A stretch of DNA of 7,295 nucleotides from assembly GCA_011620785.1 (NCBI GenBank), contig WOYM01000054.1:1-7295 (forward strand), written 5' to 3'. Source of the DNA: Methanothrix sp. GTDB taxonomy: Archaea > Halobacteriota > Methanosarcinia > Methanotrichales > Methanotrichaceae. The notes under the pieces were generated by a model that had not been told where the DNA came from, ran no database searches, and was given only the letters and a program-made list of their open reading frames with translations. The number at the start of each line of letters is the position of its first letter. The stretch's first letter is position 1. Shown here piece by piece: positions 5,567 to 7,295 of the stretch. The translations under genes and the position numbers were made by a program.

Positions 5567-5573
5567 TATATTC
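5565..5573 (+). promoter_or_regulatory. Possible internal TATA-like box before gpmI
   Basis: GATATATTC overlaps the pcm stop and is centred about 28 bases before the gpmI ATG. No Shine-Dalgarno precedes that ATG, so gpmI may have its own leaderless transcript besides read-through from pcm. Evidence is spacing and base composition only. Confidence 0.3.
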
Positions 5574-5596
5574 GGCTGAATGATCAATCTGACAAG

Positions 5597-7117
5597 ATGA
5601 GGCCAATAGCGATAATAATCATGGACGGCTTCGGCATAAGCCCCACCCAGGAGGGAAATGCCATTGCTAATGCCCGCAAACCCAACCTGGAGCGATTGTG
5701 GAAGGAATATCCCACCACCACCCTCAAGGCATCCGGCCTGGCGGTGGGTCTGCCCCGAGGCCAGATGGGAAACTCCGAGGTGGGACACCTCAACCTGGGC
5801 GGGGGAAGGATCGTCTATCAGGACCTGACCAGGATCAGCCTGGCGGTGGAGAAGGGCACATTTGCCATTAATCCCGTTCTGCAGGAGGCCATGAATCTGG
5901 CCCGAAGGGGGGGCAGTAAGCTTCACCTGATCGGCCTTCTCTCCGACGGTGGGGTGCATAGCCACATCACTCACCTTTACGCCCTCCTGGAAATGGCAAG
6001 ATCCATGGATCTCTCCCGGGTATTCGTGCATGCCATTTTAGATGGCCGGGATGTGCCTCCCCGCAGCGCTCTTGGCTATTTCCGGGATCTGGAGGAGAAA
6101 TTCTCTCAGATAGGCACGGGCAGCACGGCCACTGTGAGCGGCCGCTACTACACCATGGACAGGGACCGCCGCTGGGAGAGAGTAGAGAAGGCCTACCGCT
6201 GCCTGGTTTATGGCGAGGGTCTGCGGGCGGAAAGCGCAGAAGAGGCAGTAAGAAATGGATACGACCGGGGGGAGAATGACGAGTTCATCATGCCCACAGT
6301 GGTGGATGAGAGGGGCATGGTGGATGATGGGGATAGCATCATCTTCTTCAACTTCCGGCCGGACAGGGCCCGAGAGATAACCCGCGCTTTTGTGGACAGA
6401 GATTTTCAGGAGTTCGCCACCAAACCGATCCGGGTCCATTACACCTGCATGACCCAGTATGATGCCACCCTGAACGCACCAGTGGCCTATCCAGCGGAGA
6501 ACCTCATTGATACCCTGGGAGAGGTGGTCAGCCGGGCAGGATTAAAGCAGCTGAGGATAGCTGAGACTGAGAAGTATGCCCATGTCACCTACTTTTTCAA
6601 TGGGGGAAAGGAAGAGGTCAATCCGGGAGAGGATCGGGTGCTGATACCCTCGCCAAAGGTGGCTACCTATGACCTGCAGCCCCAGATGAGCGCTTATGAG
6701 GTCCGGGACGAGCTCCTTGCCCGTCTCGATTCCGGCCGGTATGATTTGGTCGTCCTCAATTTCGCCAATCCGGATATGGTCGGCCACACAGGCATCTATG
6801 AGGCTGCAGTGAGGGCGGTGGAAGTGGTGGACGGCTGCGTGGGTGAGATCGTTAACCGGATGCTGAGTCTGGGCGGAGCGGTCCTTCTGACCGCAGACCA
6901 TGGCAATGCAGAGAAGATGCAAGATTCAGATACCTGCCAGCCCCATACTGCCCATACCACCAATCCGGTGCCATTCACCTTAATCACCTCTGACCGGAAA
7001 AGCTACCGCTTGCGAGAGGACGGAATTTTGGCTGATGTGGCACCGACTGCACTGGAGCTAATGCATATCCCCCAGCCCGAGGCCATGACCGGAAGGACTC
7101 TCATAATATCGGAATGA
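5597..7117 (+). CDS. gpmI: 2,3-bisphosphoglycerate-independent phosphoglycerate mutase
   Basis: It interconverts 3- and 2-phosphoglycerate in glycolysis and gluconeogenesis through a phosphoserine intermediate and two bound metal ions (usually manganese), in the cytoplasm. At 506 residues it is full length. It is the bacterial-type enzyme of the alkaline phosphatase superfamily, not the shorter archaeal ApgM. Visible residues: MDGFG with Asp10 as a metal ligand; GQMGNSEVGH with nucleophile Ser60; SDGGVHSH with His121; LDGRDVPP at 148-155; NFRPDRARE at 252-260; ETEKYAHVTYFFNGG with Lys326; NFANPDMVGHTG with Asp393 and His397; TADHGNAE with Asp434 and His435; and HTAHTTNPVPF with His453. All expected catalytic and metal residues are present, so it should be active. 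The ATG starts 30 bases after pcm and directly gives the family's hydrophobic first strand and DGFG. As the last gene of the cluster it is followed by a hairpin. Confidence 0.97.
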   Translation: MRPIAIIIMDGFGISPTQEGNAIANARKPNLERLWKEYPTTTLKASGLAVGLPRGQMGNSEVGHLNLGGGRIVYQDLTRISLAVEKGTFAINPVLQEAMNLARRGGSKLHLIGLLSDGGVHSHITHLYALLEMARSMDLSRVFVHAILDGRDVPPRSALGYFRDLEEKFSQIGTGSTATVSGRYYTMDRDRRWERVEKAYRCLVYGEGLRAESAEEAVRNGYDRGENDEFIMPTVVDERGMVDDGDSIIFFNFRPDRAREITRAFVDRDFQEFATKPIRVHYTCMTQYDATLNAPVAYPAENLIDTLGEVVSRAGLKQLRIAETEKYAHVTYFFNGGKEEVNPGEDRVLIPSPKVATYDLQPQMSAYEVRDELLARLDSGRYDLVVLNFANPDMVGHTGIYEAAVRAVEVVDGCVGEIVNRMLSLGGAVLLTADHGNAEKMQDSDTCQPHTAHTTNPVPFTLITSDRKSYRLREDGILADVAPTALELMHIPQPEAMTGRTLIISE

Positions 7118-7123
7118 GTCTTT

Positions 7124-7150
7124 GGATCATCCCTATGATCTGGATGATCC
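7124..7150 (+). terminator. Perfect 9-bp inverted repeat just after gpmI
   Basis: GGATCATCC (7124-7132) and GGATGATCC (7142-7150) are perfect inverted repeats around a 9-base spacer, starting 7 bases after the gpmI stop. A smaller stem GGGCA/TGCCC (7152-7156 and 7163-7167) follows at once. No long T-tract follows, so this is not a classic intrinsic terminator; it may end or stabilise the transcript, or bind a protein. Confidence 0.4.
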
Positions 7151-7208
7151 TGGGCATTCATTTGCCCCAGCAATGACCTCAGAAGCATTTTATAGAAAAG
7201 CAGGCAAA

Positions 7209-7240
7209 AGCCTCCTCTCCTTAGGGGAGGGGATGAATGC
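7209..7240 (+). mobile_element. Possible relic of a second IS605-type right end
   Basis: Bases 7212-7220 pair with 7224-7232 (9 bp, two G-T pairs) around a TTA loop, followed by ATGAATGC. It begins AAGCCT like the right end at 187-192 and has the same layout of a C-rich arm, TTA, GGGG arm and a purine-rich tail. No TnpB-like protein sequence precedes it, so it would be a solitary end or a small decayed element. It could also simply be a second transcript-end hairpin for gpmI. Confidence 0.3.
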
Positions 7241-7262
7241 CGTACCTGCTGCTACTGAACCC

Positions 7263-7294
7263 TGGACCAAAAACTATATCTATTTAGGGGTCCA
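7263..7294. repeat. Inverted repeat TGGACC/GGTCCA around an AT-rich spacer at the right edge
   Basis: TGGACC (7263-7268) and GGTCCA (7289-7294) are perfect 6-base inverted repeats. The 20-base spacer contains ACTATATCTATTTA, a TATA-like stretch. It may be a promoter or operator for a gene beyond the window, but the edge prevents a test. Confidence 0.25.
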
Positions 7295-7295
7295 T

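Noticed and set aside
5468..6031. Minus-strand frame of 187 codons
   Set aside because: It spans antisense to the end of pcm and the start of gpmI, both of which have clear conserved motifs; there is no independent start signal.
7173..7295. Plus frame open to the right edge, starting at ATG 7173 (or 7233)
   Set aside because: It reads through the right-end-like hairpin, has no ribosome site and no recognisable protein character in the 41 codons visible; it cannot be judged at the edge.

Overview
The window looks like a chromosomal stretch of a methanogenic archaeon of the Methanosarcinales, most likely the Methanothrix (Methanosaeta) group. This rests on the gene set: an archaeal Ogg2-type 8-oxoguanine glycosylase and an HVO_0476-type zinc-ribbon protein sit beside bacterial-type uvrB and gpmI, which this order is known to carry. 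Starts preceded by TATA-like boxes about 27 bases upstream, and moderately GC-rich genes separated by AT-rich gaps, agree with this. The genus is an inference from protein character; no search was run.

Layout, left to right. At 3-203 lies the C-terminal end of an IS200/IS605-family TnpB, followed by its right-end hairpin (element end near 220). uvrB (329-2299, minus) and ogg (2384-3070, plus) are two DNA-repair genes diverging from an 84-base gap. ogg converges, with zero bases between stop codons, on a minus-strand gene for an unrecognised four-helix membrane protein (3071-3811). Then come a 195-base AT-rich gap, a small 70-codon minus-strand frame of uncertain status (4007-4219) and a short divergent promoter region. 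The plus strand then carries a compact cluster: an HVO_0476-family zinc-ribbon protein (4365-4928), protein-L-isoaspartate O-methyltransferase pcm (4931-5566) and cofactor-independent phosphoglycerate mutase gpmI (5597-7117). After gpmI there are two hairpins, one of which resembles an IS605-type right end.

Functionally, most of the window is housekeeping: nucleotide excision repair (UvrB), base excision repair of oxidised guanine (Ogg2), repair or turnover of damaged proteins (Pcm) and the glycolysis/gluconeogenesis step between 3- and 2-phosphoglycerate (GpmI). The least explained parts are the membrane protein, the 70-codon frame with its two perfect stem-loops, and the zinc-ribbon protein, whose part after the zinc ribbon reads as an internal duplication of about 67 residues. 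I see no phage, CRISPR array, toxin-antitoxin pair, tRNA or rRNA, and no clear evidence of a complete new system.
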